Below are positions 23,262 to 32,101 of a DNA stretch of 40,866 bases, in pieces. How positions within the stretch are numbered: the first letter of the stretch is position 1; the number at the start of each line of letters is the position of its first letter. The stretch is from Campylobacter showae. Its GTDB lineage: Bacteria > Campylobacterota > Campylobacteria > Campylobacterales > Campylobacteraceae. Made by a program: the position numbers and the translations under genes. The notes beneath the pieces are model-generated. The model saw nothing but the letters and a program-made list of their open reading frames with translations, was not told the origin of the DNA and did not search any database. The stretch covers positions 1 to 40,866 of the forward strand of contig NZ_UWOK01000003.1 in the NCBI RefSeq assembly GCF_900573985.1, written 5' to 3'.

Positions 23262-24893
23262 TTATCTGCTCAGCCCCATACCGCTACCGCTACGTTTGCG
23301 CTTTTCTCGGTCTTGCTCCTCTTTTTGCTCGAGAATCAGCCGTTTTGCATGCTCGATAAGGTTGCCAATAGTTGATTTAGCTCGCTGGAATAGTTGTTCA
23401 ACTGCTCTTCTTGCGTCTTGATATAGTTTTCGTATCTCGTCATCTCTTTTTCTAATAGCTCTATATTCTGTCCATTGATTTGTATTTTCTTCGTCAAGTC
23501 GTCTATAACGCTCTCGTATTCGTTCTTGATGTTCTGCAGCAGCTCGTTGATTTCTTTTTCGTCTGTCGCTTTCCAGTCGTTTAGCCTCATCGCTAGATCG
23601 TTGCTGTAGTCTCGCTCTTGTTTCAACTCTAGGAGCAATTGCTTGACTTGCTGCGTCAATCTCTCGTTTTCTGTTATCAATTCCTCTTCTAATGCCGTCA
23701 TCATCGCTTAATCCTCGATCGTCTTGATGTGTATGTAAGCCATATTGCCATCCGTTTGCACTTTCTCTTTGGGTATTTCGAGGAAATAATTGGTCGCTTT
23801 TTTGCTCTTGGTTCTCTCGACGTATCTCATTTCCTGCGGAATTTGCCACTGCGTTGCCGGGTTTATTTTGTTCCAGGTTATCCATATGCCCGAGCCTGCT
23901 CCGATCAGCGCGAATAATATCGCCGTTAGAGCCAAGGTCGTCCATTTGTAGGCGTTGGTCTGCTTGGCTGAGTCTTCTATCTTGCTGAATGTCGATTCTG
24001 CTTTTTGCTCGATGCTTTCTAGTTTTGAGTTCAAATTCTCCGATATTGTATTCATCTCGCTTTGATACAAGTTCGTTAATTTGGTCTCGGTATTGTTGAA
24101 TTTCTGATTGAATATCTCGGTTATGATATTGACGTATTCTTCGGATTGTTTCTGCGCCGCGCTCTTCAAGCTCTCTAGCGTCTTTGAAATCTGCATAAAT
24201 TCCTCCTTGAAGTCTATTTTTTTTGGTACTACCCGGCAGGATCACAGTGATCGAGTTTTTAGTCTCCCGGCTGATTTGTATATTTTCATCGCGTAGCAGT
24301 TCTAACATTTGAGCCCTGCTTTTGATTATTCCAGCTTCTACTAGCTCGTGTAAGGTTTTATCCAAAGCTTCAACGTTTGCGTAGTTTTTAATGTCTTTTT
24401 TGCTTGCGCTTATAGTATTTTTTCTGCCAGGATCGTCAGGATCGCTAAAGCCGTATTCGAGATTTACGGCTTTTTTCCAAAGATCGATCCTGGTAAGGTC
24501 GGGTTTTGAGTAGAAAAACGGATTAAAGCTCGTTCCCGTGACCAGGTCTATTTTCGGGATGATGAAATTTAGCTCCAGCCTACCGCCTTTGTCTTCGTGC
24601 TGCACCCACAAGATATTTACGCGCTCTTTCATAAAGTCGCCTAGTAGCGTGCGTTCAAAGTCAGCCATTATCTCTAGCTTAGTTTGTTCTGATATTCTTG
24701 CGGCGCTTTCTTGAAAGCTTAAAACTCCGAAGCATACCTTTTGTTTTTTTGAAATTTGGCTTATGATAGCCCTAGTTTGAGCCTCGTCGCCCTTTAAAAT
24801 TTTTGCCGTACCCTGCTGTACTCTTTCGTTGAGGACGTAATTAACGCTACCTATACCGCCGCCGCTTTTACTGGGTAGAAATTTGACTATCAT
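23262..24893 (-). CDS. mobA: ColE1-type relaxase MobA (copy 2)
   Basis: Identical to 9080-10711, with the A-type Leu third from the end. Confidence 0.92.
   Translation of the reverse strand: MIVKFLPSKSGGGIGSVNYVLNERVQQGTAKILKGDEAQTRAIISQISKKQKVCFGVLSFQESAARISEQTKLEIMADFERTLLGDFMKERVNILWVQHEDKGGRLELNFIIPKIDLVTGTSFNPFFYSKPDLTRIDLWKKAVNLEYGFSDPDDPGRKNTISASKKDIKNYANVEALDKTLHELVEAGIIKSRAQMLELLRDENIQISRETKNSITVILPGSTKKNRLQGGIYADFKDARELEERGAETIRRIRQYHNRDIQSEIQQYRDQINELVSKRDEYNIGEFELKTRKHRAKSRIDIQQDRRLSQADQRLQMDDLGSNGDIIRADRSRLGHMDNLEQNKPGNAVANSAGNEIRRENQEQKSDQLFPRNTQRESANGWQYGLHTHQDDRGLSDDDGIRRGIDNRKREIDAASQAIAPRVETRARLQQRSSDEAKRLESDRRKRNQRAAAEHQERIRERYRRLDEENTNQWTEYRAIRKRDDEIRKLYQDARRAVEQLFQRAKSTIGNLIEHAKRLILEQKEEQDREKRKRSGSGMGLSR
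23336..23704 (-). CDS. mobD: MobD-like protein overprinted in mobA (copy 2)
   Basis: Identical to 9154-9522. Confidence 0.8.
   Translation of the reverse strand: MMTALEEELITENERLTQQVKQLLLELKQERDYSNDLAMRLNDWKATDEKEINELLQNIKNEYESVIDDLTKKIQINGQNIELLEKEMTRYENYIKTQEEQLNNYSSELNQLLATLSSMQNG
23708..24196 (-). CDS. mobB: MobB-like protein overprinted in mobA (copy 2)
   Basis: Identical to 9526-10014. Confidence 0.82.
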   Translation of the reverse strand: MQISKTLESLKSAAQKQSEEYVNIITEIFNQKFNNTETKLTNLYQSEMNTISENLNSKLESIEQKAESTFSKIEDSAKQTNAYKWTTLALTAILFALIGAGSGIWITWNKINPATQWQIPQEMRYVERTKSKKATNYFLEIPKEKVQTDGNMAYIHIKTIED

Positions 24894-25279
24894 CGTTTTT
24901 TGCTTTTTTGCTCGTCTTGATGTTTGCTGTTTAGAAGCTTATAGATGCCCCTTAGGGCTTCAAACGACCTTGATATAATACTTAACCCTACCTTGTCAAG
25001 ACTTTCGCCCTTGTTGAGCCTCGTAGCGATTTGATTGAGGTTATTACCCTGGCGCGATAACTCAAGGATAAGCTCTTTTGTGAGTGGCGTTTTCGTAAGA
25101 GATCGCGATAGCATCGAATTTACGGCGTATTTGGTAAAATTTACTCCCCCGTTCTCATCCATTTTTTCTTGAATTTTATTCCACTCCTCCGGCGTAAGAC
25201 GCATTATTTTTGTGATGGTTCTAGTTTTTCCAGCTCTTTTTTTGCTTTTTGGAAAGCTTTTGTTCTGATCGTCAGTCAT
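24890..25279 (-). CDS. mobC: MobC relaxosome accessory protein (copy 2)
   Basis: Identical to 10708-11097. Confidence 0.88.
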   Translation of the reverse strand: MTDDQNKSFPKSKKRAGKTRTITKIMRLTPEEWNKIQEKMDENGGVNFTKYAVNSMLSRSLTKTPLTKELILELSRQGNNLNQIATRLNKGESLDKVGLSIISRSFEALRGIYKLLNSKHQDEQKSKKR

Positions 25280-25472
25280 TACTCCTGCCTTTAATCCAGC
25301 TTAAAATTTCGCTTAAAAACCATAAAGGTATGATAACTCCCAGCAAACAGGCTAATAGAAAAAAGACTGAAGAGAATATCAGCCAGCCTAGCATAAAGAC
25401 GATACCTAGTGCTACAACGTATATGCAGCAAATTAAAATTTTATTTTCTACGGACGAGTTATCGATCAAATT
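25272..25472 (-). CDS. Small membrane protein leading the mob operon (copy 2)
   Basis: Identical to 11090-11290, TTG start preferred for the same reason. Confidence 0.6.
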   Translation of the reverse strand, partial: NLIDNSSVENKILICCIYVVALGIVFMLGWLIFSSVFFLLACLLGVIIPLWFLSEILSWIKGRSND

Positions 25473-25492
25473 TAAACCTCTCAATTGTTACG

Positions 25493-25602
25493 GCACGAGT
25501 CGCTTAAGGGGGTTAAGGGGGATTTGCCCCCTTACGAGCACCGAACGTTATACGAAATGCGAAAGCATTACGTATATACGGGCGGTATGCTCGCCCTATA
25601 AA
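25493..25602. promoter_or_regulatory. oriT: Candidate oriT (copy 2)
   Basis: Identical to 11311-11420. Confidence 0.5.
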
Positions 25603-25701
25603 ATATTTAACTATTTTTTAGAATTATAGCGCAAAAAGTTGGGGTTGTAAATAGGTGGGATGTTTGATATAATAAAAGCTAATCTCATCAAAAGGAAAAC
25701 A

Positions 25702-26022
25702 ATGAAAAAAATCGTTTTAGCTATGGTCGTTGCCGGGCTATGCTCTTTAAATTTGAGTGCCGGGGAACTGGAGGATAATATCAAGAAATGCGACGGCGGC
25801 GATGCGCAGGCTTGTTTGAAAGTATCTGACGCTTATTTTTCAATGGATGAGAATCACCCTAAAAGATCCGAATTTCATGAAAAAGCTTGTAATTTAAAAA
25901 ATGCCGACGGTTGCATGTTGGTCGGGTTTAGCTATGAAAAAAAAGGCGATATGGCTAATGCTAAGAAATTTTATACTAGGGCTTGCGATTTAGGAAATGA
26001 AGTGGCTTGCACGATGAAGTAA
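25702..26022 (+). CDS. Secreted Sel1/Hcp-like cysteine-rich protein (copy 2)
   Basis: Identical to 11520-11840. Confidence 0.75.
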   Translation: MKKIVLAMVVAGLCSLNLSAGELEDNIKKCDGGDAQACLKVSDAYFSMDENHPKRSEFHEKACNLKNADGCMLVGFSYEKKGDMANAKKFYTRACDLGNEVACTMK

Positions 26023-26032
26023 AAAATTAAAA

Positions 26033-26064
26033 AATAAAGCCTGATCGCAAAATCAGGCTTTATT
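26033..26064. terminator. Bidirectional terminator (copy 2)
   Basis: Identical 13-base stem to 11851-11882. Confidence 0.88.
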
Positions 26065-26074
26065 ATCTAAGCGG

Positions 26075-26491
26075 TTAAAATATACCGCCAATCCCTTCCA
26101 TAAAGAAGATATACTGAACCTCTTGGGCATATTTACGTTTTAAAATGACGTAGCAAGCTATGTTAATATAGTCTGCCTTATCATCCTCTAGCTTGTCTAT
26201 ATACATTTTTATAAGCTCTTTGGCGGCTTTCATAATATTGCCTCTACCTAGCGCAATAAAAATTTTATTTACTCTCTCGATCCTTTTGGTGCATCTTGCA
26301 GCCTCGTCGAGAAACTCATCGACCTTTTTGGCTACCGCCGGAGTAATACGCTCTATCGTAGCATCGGCTCGTAAGCCTAGTAGCCTAGAGATGATCATAA
26401 CGTATTTTTCTTTGTCCTCAAGCGTAAGACTGTTATAATTAACGCCTGGTGTTGGTTGTGGTTGTCCCGGTATTCCTGGAAATCTTGACAT
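26075..26491 (-). CDS. Unknown 138-residue protein (copy 2)
   Basis: Identical to 11893-12309. Confidence 0.65.
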   Translation of the reverse strand: MSRFPGIPGQPQPTPGVNYNSLTLEDKEKYVMIISRLLGLRADATIERITPAVAKKVDEFLDEAARCTKRIERVNKIFIALGRGNIMKAAKELIKMYIDKLEDDKADYINIACYVILKRKYAQEVQYIFFMEGIGGIF

Positions 26492-26505
26492 GTTTCTATC
26501 CTTTT

Positions 26506-26628
26506 TTATTTTTTATGATTTGTTTGGTTTATAGTGTTGGTATTGCTATGCCCAACGCTAAATAAAGCGCTGCAACCCGCGAGGATCACTGAAAGCGCAA
26601 CTAAAAATGCTATAATTGTTTTTTTCAC
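26506..26628 (-). CDS. 40-residue lipoprotein, GTG start (copy 2)
   Basis: Identical to 12324-12446. Confidence 0.7.
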   Translation of the reverse strand: MKKTIIAFLVALSVILAGCSALFSVGHSNTNTINQTNHKK

Positions 26629-26892
26629 TTAACAACTCCTTTTGTTTATTGTAATTCGGACAAAGGGGGTTTTATTCACTCAAACAATTTTTGCGTAATT
26701 CGAAATTTAAGGGCATAATACGCCCTAGCCTGAAATCTCTTGTTTAAAAAACATTGATAAATATCACGTTTTAAAAACGCCCGTAAAATGTTACTGTTTT
26801 GTTGATTTTTTGCTCTTTGTCCGCCACTGGCGGCTTATGAGCTGCTTGAATGTATTAAGTAGCCTTAAATCCGAATTACAGGGGGAATTATA
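26629..26892 (-). promoter_or_regulatory. Promoter and structured leader of the small lipoprotein (copy 2)
   Basis: Identical to 12447-12710, including the complementary arms (here 26870-26880 and 26650-26660). Confidence 0.5.
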
Positions 26893-27003
26893 GCAGAGGA
26901 CGGCTTAAAAATTTATATAAATCTACTTAGTTTTTCTTGAATTGTAGTATAGTAAAAAATGATAACTCTTATTATTTATAATAATGCTGGTATTTAATAT
27001 ATA

Positions 27004-27249
27004 TTAGCATTTAATCCTATTGCCTTGCTCTTCCCATTCCTTAGCTATTTTTTTGATTTGAGCTAGGTTGTCTTGGGCGGTTTGCCACTGATCTAGATCG
27101 AGCTGATTTTTCTTTTCGTTCTCGGCCGTAAAGATCAGAGCGTTGTAAATTCCACCTATTAGGCGCGCAGCAAAGTCTTTTTTGCCCATGATCGCGAATA
27201 TTACGTCTTTTCCGCTATAAGCCGTATAATAAGGCCTATCTTTTGATGC
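27004..27249 (-). pseudogene. Relic of a Rep_3 initiator gene (copy 2)
   Basis: Identical to 12822-13067. Confidence 0.82.
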
Positions 27250-27286
27250 TCAAATAGTAAAAAATCCAAAGAACCTGACTGTAGAC

Positions 27287-27352
27287 ATGGTGGAGATAGA
27301 AAATCCGCTTAAAAAGAAACCTTCTAAGCAAGATCCGGACTTTGATCGATAG
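27287..27352 (+). other. Short open-frame tail next to the rep relic (copy 2)
   Basis: Identical to 13105-13170. Confidence 0.3.
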
Positions 27353-27396
27353 CTAAATGCTAATGAAAATGTTTGTTTTCAATAGTAAAAGAGAGG

Positions 27397-27419
27397 AAAG
27401 CCCTAGTTTAGGGGCTTTT
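27397..27419 (+). terminator. Hairpin terminator (copy 2)
   Basis: Identical to 13215-13237. Confidence 0.6.
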
Positions 27420-27565
27420 GAAAGGGGTATTTTTTAGTTTAAGGTTTATGGGCGGCAAGGCCGGGCGAAGCTTAAAGAGTAGGATGTCGTATTTTAGGGG
27501 GTTTGGGGTTTAAGGTTTCTAATGCCCGTTTTCTTTGTATGAAGATCCATCTTGTCAAAGCCATT

Positions 27566-27847
27566 TTAGGAGAAACGCGTCAAATTTCGCTTATAGATCC
27601 CCAATATTTCTATCGCATTATCGCTGATCGAAAAAGTAACAGTGTAGCCTTTAAAAATTAAATCTCTTATGTTTTCTCGGTCGATAGTCTTGTTTTTGCG
27701 GTAGGAGTAAGGCATATCCGGGATTTTTATGATCTGGGCTTTTAAATTTTGTATAAAAGTATCTGCCCTTGATTTACTATCTCTAGCGATATAATCGGCG
27801 ATTTCGCCTAATTCATCCAAAAACTCACCGGCGTATTTAATTACCAC
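27566..27847 (-). CDS. ParE/RelE-superfamily toxin
   Basis: 93 residues with the ParE/RelE layout: N-terminal helical hairpin (F-L-D-E-L-G-E-I-A-D-Y-I-A), then strands with R-E-N-I-R-D-L-I-F-K-G-Y-T-V-T-F and a final I-E-I-L-G-I-Y-K-R. Members poison gyrase (ParE) or cleave mRNA on the ribosome (RelE); this sequence does not decide which. Its start overlaps the antitoxin end by 7 bases, the usual coupled arrangement, and would stabilise plasmid B by post-segregational killing. Confidence 0.82.
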   Translation of the reverse strand: MVIKYAGEFLDELGEIADYIARDSKSRADTFIQNLKAQIIKIPDMPYSYRKNKTIDRENIRDLIFKGYTVTFSISDNAIEILGIYKRNLTRFS

Positions 27848-28104
27848 TGATAGCCTCGCTTGGCTAGCTGCTGCGAAAATTCATTTTCTGAATAAAATTT
27901 GAGTTCGCCCTTGTCTAGTTTTTCAACGGTACGTTTTAGTTTTGCAGCATCGGTTTGGCTTATCTCGCCGATAAGTGCCTCGATCATATCGCCGTCAAGT
28001 TCTATTACGTTGATTTTTTCGCCAAATAGCTGCTTCATAGCGTTGATAATATCGCTAGTCAGCGTAAAGCCGTCTTTAGCTTGAAGCATAACTGCATTTG
28101 TCAT
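27841..28104 (-). CDS. Antitoxin partner of the ParE/RelE toxin
   Basis: 87 residues encoded just upstream of and overlapping the toxin. The N-terminus (V-M-L-Q-A-K-D-G-F-T-L-T-S-D) suggests a DNA-binding or dimerisation strand, and the acidic, helical C-terminal half (K-L-D-K-G-E-L-K-F-Y-S-E-N-E-F) suits toxin binding. AAGGAG lies 7 bases before the ATG. Antitoxin subfamily not assigned; the call rests mainly on gene order. Confidence 0.72.
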   Translation of the reverse strand: MTNAVMLQAKDGFTLTSDIINAMKQLFGEKINVIELDGDMIEALIGEISQTDAAKLKRTVEKLDKGELKFYSENEFSQQLAKRGYQW

Positions 28105-28129
28105 TTCTTACTCCTTGTATTTACCGTCA

Positions 28130-28402
28130 TTATATCGCACCGTTTTTAATGGCTGCCATTTTTTCTCTAATGATCGATCTTAGGTATTGCGTTCTATTCG
28201 TTCTGGTTATATAGCCCATTTCATCTAAAAAAGCTAGTTCGTCGCTGGATAGAAACATCGTGGTTCTTTTATTTGCTGGATTCGCGCTTTTTGGTCTGCC
28301 ACCAGTTTTTTTCGTTTTAATAGCCGCGTCTTGGGCTTGAAAATCCGCAGTGGTTAAAATTTCTAATCCAGCTTCTGATAGGTCTAAATTTAGTTTGGCC
28401 AT
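28130..28402 (-). CDS. Ribbon-helix-helix partition partner of plasmid B
   Basis: 90 residues: flexible N-terminus, G-G-R-P-K-S linker (about 35-40), then a strand (K-R-T-T-M-F-L) and two helices (S-S-D-E-L-A-F-L-D-E-M and R-T-Q-Y-L-R-S-I-I) typical of CopG/ParG folds. Its ATG shares a base with the parA stop (TAATG). Likely target sites are two palindromes upstream of parA (28980-29021), and an identical 11-base core occurs at the promoter of the secreted-protein operon (32728-32738). Confidence 0.75.
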   Translation of the reverse strand: MAKLNLDLSEAGLEILTTADFQAQDAAIKTKKTGGRPKSANPANKRTTMFLSSDELAFLDEMGYITRTNRTQYLRSIIREKMAAIKNGAI

Positions 28403-28965
28403 TATTTATTCTCCTTTATGTAATCTATGATCTTGTTATACATTTCGATAAAAGATCGGTATTGCCTCTTTGATAGTGGGCTTTCATCGTAAAGCTCGGT
28501 AAAGCTTTTACCCATAGTTATAGCGTTTTCAAAAGCTCTTGAGCTTTTTAGGACGAAAAATTTATTACATACTATTTTTGCGTTTTTAATTTCTAAGACG
28601 GTTTCGTCGAATTCTTTTTGAGAGGATATGTCCGTTATGATCCCTAAAATTCTACGGTCGAGCGGTCTTATTTGGGATATGGTGCTTGCAGCTCTTTTAA
28701 TAGCGTTTGGATTCGGAGTGATCGGCACTATAATAAAATCGCAGCGCTTGAGGATATCGAATACTCCGGCCGAAGCAAATCCGCCGAAGTCGTAGATCGT
28801 ATCGGGTGCGATCTCGCATCGATCCAATATTTTGCCTTTTTTATAAAACTGCGGCACTACCGAGTCGTCGTTGCTTTGCCAATTTAAGCCCAGGTCTTTT
28901 GCTAAACTAAAGCTCAGCGGCGTTTTTCCTACTCCGCCTTTTAATTGTAAAACCGCTAAAATCAT
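28402..28965 (-). CDS. parA: Small ParA-family partition ATPase of plasmid B
   Basis: 187 residues with deviant Walker A L-K-G-G-V-G-K-T-P (Lys9, Lys14) and Walker B-like F-I-I-V-P-I-T-P. Related to, but clearly diverged from, the plasmid A ParA. Pairs with the RHH protein encoded immediately downstream. Confidence 0.85.
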   Translation of the reverse strand: MILAVLQLKGGVGKTPLSFSLAKDLGLNWQSNDDSVVPQFYKKGKILDRCEIAPDTIYDFGGFASAGVFDILKRCDFIIVPITPNPNAIKRAASTISQIRPLDRRILGIITDISSQKEFDETVLEIKNAKIVCNKFFVLKSSRAFENAITMGKSFTELYDESPLSKRQYRSFIEMYNKIIDYIKENK

Positions 28966-28979
28966 GCTTATACCTTTTA

Positions 28980-29021
28980 TATGTTAATAACATAAATATA
29001 ATATTGTATGTTATCAACATA
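28980..29021 (-). promoter_or_regulatory. Twin palindromic operators/centromere upstream of plasmid B parA
   Basis: Two palindromes 27 bases apart: TATGTTAATAACATA (28980-28994, perfect 7-1-7) and TATGTTATCAACATA (29007-29021, perfect 6-3-6). Tandem sites of this type upstream of parA are bound by RHH partition proteins for autoregulation and plasmid pairing. Repeated at 40438-40479. Confidence 0.65.
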
Positions 29022-29114
29022 TAGTATTATATTATTATTTAGTATAAGCTTAATGGTAGGCGTGTTGTTGATAAGTAATTAATAGTCTTATAAAAAGATC
29101 TGGATTTTTTATAG

Positions 29115-29267
29115 CTGTGTCAAGAAATCTACATTGGCGATTTAAAGATCCTGGCAAATTACAGCGATAATGGAGCGCCCTTGCCTTTGATTGCTAAACC
29201 GCACTCGGTCCATGGCAGGCTCACGAGTTTAAAAATTGCTGGTCATCCCTTGTTTAGTGATGACTGA
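29115..29267 (+). pseudogene. Open-frame relic between parA and the C39 operon
   Basis: A 50-codon frame following an in-frame TAG, without a start codon, has protein-like composition (I-G-D-L-K-I-L-A-N-Y-S-D-N-G-A-P) and ends at a TGA. It looks like the 3' remnant of a gene. A small GTCATC/GATGAC hairpin lies at its end (about 29242-29264). Nothing else is recognised in the 29041-29391 gap. Family unknown. Confidence 0.3.
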
Positions 29268-29391
29268 TTGTAATAGTATATAAATTTAGCAGTAAGACTA
29301 ATAGCAAATAGGTTTTACTGATACTTAGTCATGGATAGTTAAATTTTAACTAGCTGTGGATTTTCTTTTTTAAGGGAGAAATTTTTAAGAA

Positions 29392-29976
29392 TTATTTTAG
29401 AAATAAATTCTTGCTTGGTAAATTTAGCTTATGTTCTTTTAGGACACCGCTATTTGAAGCAAGGATCAAAGCATATCCGCCTTTACTCTGCCTATCCCAG
29501 AGTTTAAAAAAATCACTCTTTAAGCTTACATATTCGCCAAAGCTAGGATCCATGATCGTTACAAAATCTCCTGGATGATTTATGGCTATCACAAAGTGAG
29601 GAAAACGTGGATCATTTTCAATCTTGACAAGGACTGGAATATTTAGCTTATCAAATAAATTTCTATCTAATCGATAACCTTGTGCCTCATATCCGAGCTT
29701 AGCTGATGTTTCTTTTAGATCTTTAAAGCTTACCATGTCCGTATTTAGTGAATTTTTATTTTCTGACATTTTTTCAAGCACATCAAGCTCGTTAAGTTGT
29801 TTTATGTCGAGCATGCTTATTAGTGTAGCCAAAGATGAAGCTCCACAAGACTGCTCATAGCTTTGCCTTATAACATTTTCGTTTCTAAATTCATGATATG
29901 ACTTAACAGCAAATTCTGCATTAAGGAACAATGGAATAAAGACGAAAGGAAAAAGTGCCCTTAGAATTTTTTCCAT
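29392..29976 (-). CDS. Periplasmic C39 (double-glycine) peptidase, FapD-like
   Basis: 194 residues: Sec signal peptide (cleavage near Ala20), then a lone peptidase C39 domain with the expected catalytic residues: oxyanion Gln42 and nucleophile Cys44 in Q-S-C-G-A-S-S-L-A, His127 in P-H-F-V-I-A-I, and Asp143 in M-D-P-S-F-G. C39 enzymes cut after Gly-Gly leaders; most are fused to ABC exporters, but this one is free and periplasmic like FapD of the Fap amyloid system. Its start overlaps the barrel gene by 16 bases. The probable substrate, with a GG leader, is the first gene of the operon. Confidence 0.85.
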   Translation of the reverse strand: MEKILRALFPFVFIPLFLNAEFAVKSYHEFRNENVIRQSYEQSCGASSLATLISMLDIKQLNELDVLEKMSENKNSLNTDMVSFKDLKETSAKLGYEAQGYRLDRNLFDKLNIPVLVKIENDPRFPHFVIAINHPGDFVTIMDPSFGEYVSLKSDFFKLWDRQSKGGYALILASNSGVLKEHKLNLPSKNLFLK

Positions 29977-30815
29977 AAACTTACGCTAAAAATACTATCT
30001 GGTGCTGCACTAGATCCGCCAAGATTAGCTGAAAAGGAGATTGACATATCATCGCTTAGGCTGTAAGTAGAACCGACGCTATAGGTTGGAATTGAACGAA
30101 CATTTGAGATTTTATTACCTCTTACTTTTTGCTCTGTTTGGTATCTTTGCTCTGCGCCTAGATCGAGAGTTATCTTTGGACTTAGCACGACAGACATATT
30201 ACCGCCTATATTAAATGTATTGCCGTTTTCAATCTTGCCAATATTAAATTTCCTACTACTATTATAGCCAAACCCAGTATATAGTGACCATATAACTGGA
30301 TCAGAGTAACCTCGTAAGGAAGCTTCAAAAGAGTAAGATTTTAGGTAAAAATTCTTTTTCTCATTGATCACCCTTTCTCTTGTAAGCAGAGCTGTTTGAA
30401 ATTTTAGTTGCGGTACTACATCACCGATACTATCGCCTTTGTATATAAAGCCTAACCATAATGAATTAAAATCCGTTACATCTTTATGATCAAATTGATA
30501 GGTATTCACATTTGTAAATTCTTTTCTAGCATAGTATGCACCAAAAGAAGTTAATATGTCGAATTTTGGTGTAATCTTATAAATTAGGGTTTGATTTATG
30601 GAGAGCTGCTTTGTGTCATTGTATATGACTGGATCCCCAGTTATATTGATATTTGGGTATATATCATAAGAATTTGAATTTCCTGTGCTCATTACCGATA
30701 GCGTTGTTATACTTCTTAGACCTACTTGTTCTTTAAAAAGACTGTCGATCGTAACTGGATCTGAAGCTAATAGAAAATTTGCACCAAGAATTGGCAATAC
30801 TAATACTTTCTTCAA
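29961..30815 (-). CDS. Outer membrane beta-barrel protein of the C39 operon
   Basis: 284 residues: signal peptide (M-K-K-V-L-V-L-P-I-L-G-A-N-F-L-L-A-S), then repeated amphipathic strands with turns and a C-terminal W-K-K-F, the outer membrane insertion signal. Size suits a barrel of about 12 strands. Sitting directly before a periplasmic C39 peptidase, it corresponds in position to the FapF barrel, so it may be the export pore for the processed product. No sequence family recognised beyond a generic barrel. Confidence 0.72.
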   Translation of the reverse strand: MKKVLVLPILGANFLLASDPVTIDSLFKEQVGLRSITTLSVMSTGNSNSYDIYPNINITGDPVIYNDTKQLSINQTLIYKITPKFDILTSFGAYYARKEFTNVNTYQFDHKDVTDFNSLWLGFIYKGDSIGDVVPQLKFQTALLTRERVINEKKNFYLKSYSFEASLRGYSDPVIWSLYTGFGYNSSRKFNIGKIENGNTFNIGGNMSVVLSPKITLDLGAEQRYQTEQKVRGNKISNVRSIPTYSVGSTYSLSDDMSISFSANLGGSSAAPDSIFSVSLWKKF

Positions 30816-30840
30816 TATTATATCCTTATAAAATAGAAAT

Positions 30841-32088
30841 TTAAGCTTTGATATTTATTGTTTTATTATTAAATTTGTAGCTGTCAGTTAAATTTATAAA
30901 CGCCGTTTTTACTTCGTTTATGTCTAAATTTACGCCGTGTTGCTTTGACATTTTACTTAGAAATTCAAGCATTTCATTTAGCGCGTCTTTTGAGGTTTGG
31001 TTTGCGCTTTTCATAGTTTGCGCGTCTAAATTTTGCTGCATAGCTTTTTGCTGTTCGAGTCTTGCTTTTTGGGCTCTTTCTTGTAGCTTTTTAAGCATCT
31101 CTTTAAAGTCTTTATCCATTTGCTCGAATAAAATTTGTAAAGGATCTTTTGGAGTGTCAGTTTCCTCTTTTTTAGATGTATTTTTAGCTCTTTGATTTAT
31201 ATTATCAAGCGCACGATGAAATTTTATAAATTCTTTCATTGGCTCACTTAGTGCATTAAACTCTTCATCCGAAACTCTATCAGGGTCATGGTTTAAAAGC
31301 CAAAGCTGTATTTGTTTATTGTATTCATCGGCATCTAGATTTTTATTGTATCCGTTTAATATCCCTACATATGTCGTTTCCCCTTCGGTCGTCCTCAAAT
31401 TTTCATTTAAAATACCAACCAAAAGCCCTCCTTTTGTAATGGAGCCATCTTTGTTTGTATACTTGTCTCGTGTAGTATTGAAATTTAGTCCATTAGGTGT
31501 AAATGTCTCTTTGCCATTATTGTTGTTATCAAAAATATCAGTCGATGGTTTTAGTTTATTGCCATTGGTGTAATACTCACGAGTAGAGCGATTGTAAAAA
31601 GTATTACTCAAAGATCTACCTTTGTTTATTCTTGGGTCAAAGCTAAGCTCTGCAGAAAAATAATCGGATGCAGTATTGTATTTTTTGGTGATCCTTAGTG
31701 TCTTTTTATCGTATTCGTAGCCTTGTGGAAATTTTGAGATCTCGTCTGTTGTAAAGCTCTCTTTTGAGTTCAATATCTTTTCATCTACAAGCTGGGTCAA
31801 GACTTTATAGGCATTTCCAACTGTCTTTGCAATGTCAACACTTTTAAAGGAACGAGAGAATTCATGTCTAGTTCTTACACCAACGAGTGATTTTATAGTG
31901 TCCGAGTGGATTTTATAGTCATCTGGTATGCCTGCATCTTTATTGAATTCGCTCATAAAGTAGCCGTCTTTATCAACCTTGTAGCCTAAAACACTATCAT
32001 TAGTATCGGCAATATCACTGTTTTGAATTTTACTCTTAGTAACTGAAATATTTGAAACAATAGTTTGAGTGCTATTTGATATTTTCAT
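30841..32088 (-). CDS. Cj0814-like secreted protein (putative)
   Basis: 415 residues, no signal peptide. The N-terminal segment (S-V-L-G-Y-K-V-D-K-D-G-Y-F, then E-F-N-K-D-A-G-I-P) resembles Campylobacter Cj0814-family proteins, which are described as secreted through the flagellar apparatus. A coiled-coil-like Lys/Gln-rich stretch (about 315-355) and a helical C-terminus follow. AAAGGA precedes its ATG, right after a hairpin that separates it from the first gene. How a flagellar-type substrate fits with a C39/barrel pair is unclear. Confidence 0.6.
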   Translation of the reverse strand: MKISNSTQTIVSNISVTKSKIQNSDIADTNDSVLGYKVDKDGYFMSEFNKDAGIPDDYKIHSDTIKSLVGVRTRHEFSRSFKSVDIAKTVGNAYKVLTQLVDEKILNSKESFTTDEISKFPQGYEYDKKTLRITKKYNTASDYFSAELSFDPRINKGRSLSNTFYNRSTREYYTNGNKLKPSTDIFDNNNNGKETFTPNGLNFNTTRDKYTNKDGSITKGGLLVGILNENLRTTEGETTYVGILNGYNKNLDADEYNKQIQLWLLNHDPDRVSDEEFNALSEPMKEFIKFHRALDNINQRAKNTSKKEETDTPKDPLQILFEQMDKDFKEMLKKLQERAQKARLEQQKAMQQNLDAQTMKSANQTSKDALNEMLEFLSKMSKQHGVNLDINEVKTAFINLTDSYKFNNKTINIKA

Positions 32089-32101
32089 AACTAAATCCTT
32101 T

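Larger units (their letters stand above)
14202..27518. repeat. Plasmid unit A, second turn (clean copy)
   Basis: This is the accurate copy of unit A and should be used for gene models of the uptake operon. It follows unit A until the end of the mobilisation module at about 27518. There the sequence leaves plasmid A, which would continue into the methylase relic and methyltransferase seen at 13328-14269, and enters plasmid B. Confidence 0.88.
23137..27518. repeat. Shared mobilisation module, copy 2 (A/B hybrid)
   Basis: The left end carries the plasmid A marker (mobA ending G-M-G-L-S-R, no vapD). The right end carries the plasmid B marker ('ggg' at about 27506-27508) and runs on into B-specific DNA. 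The switch from A to B therefore lies inside this copy. Confidence 0.8.
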
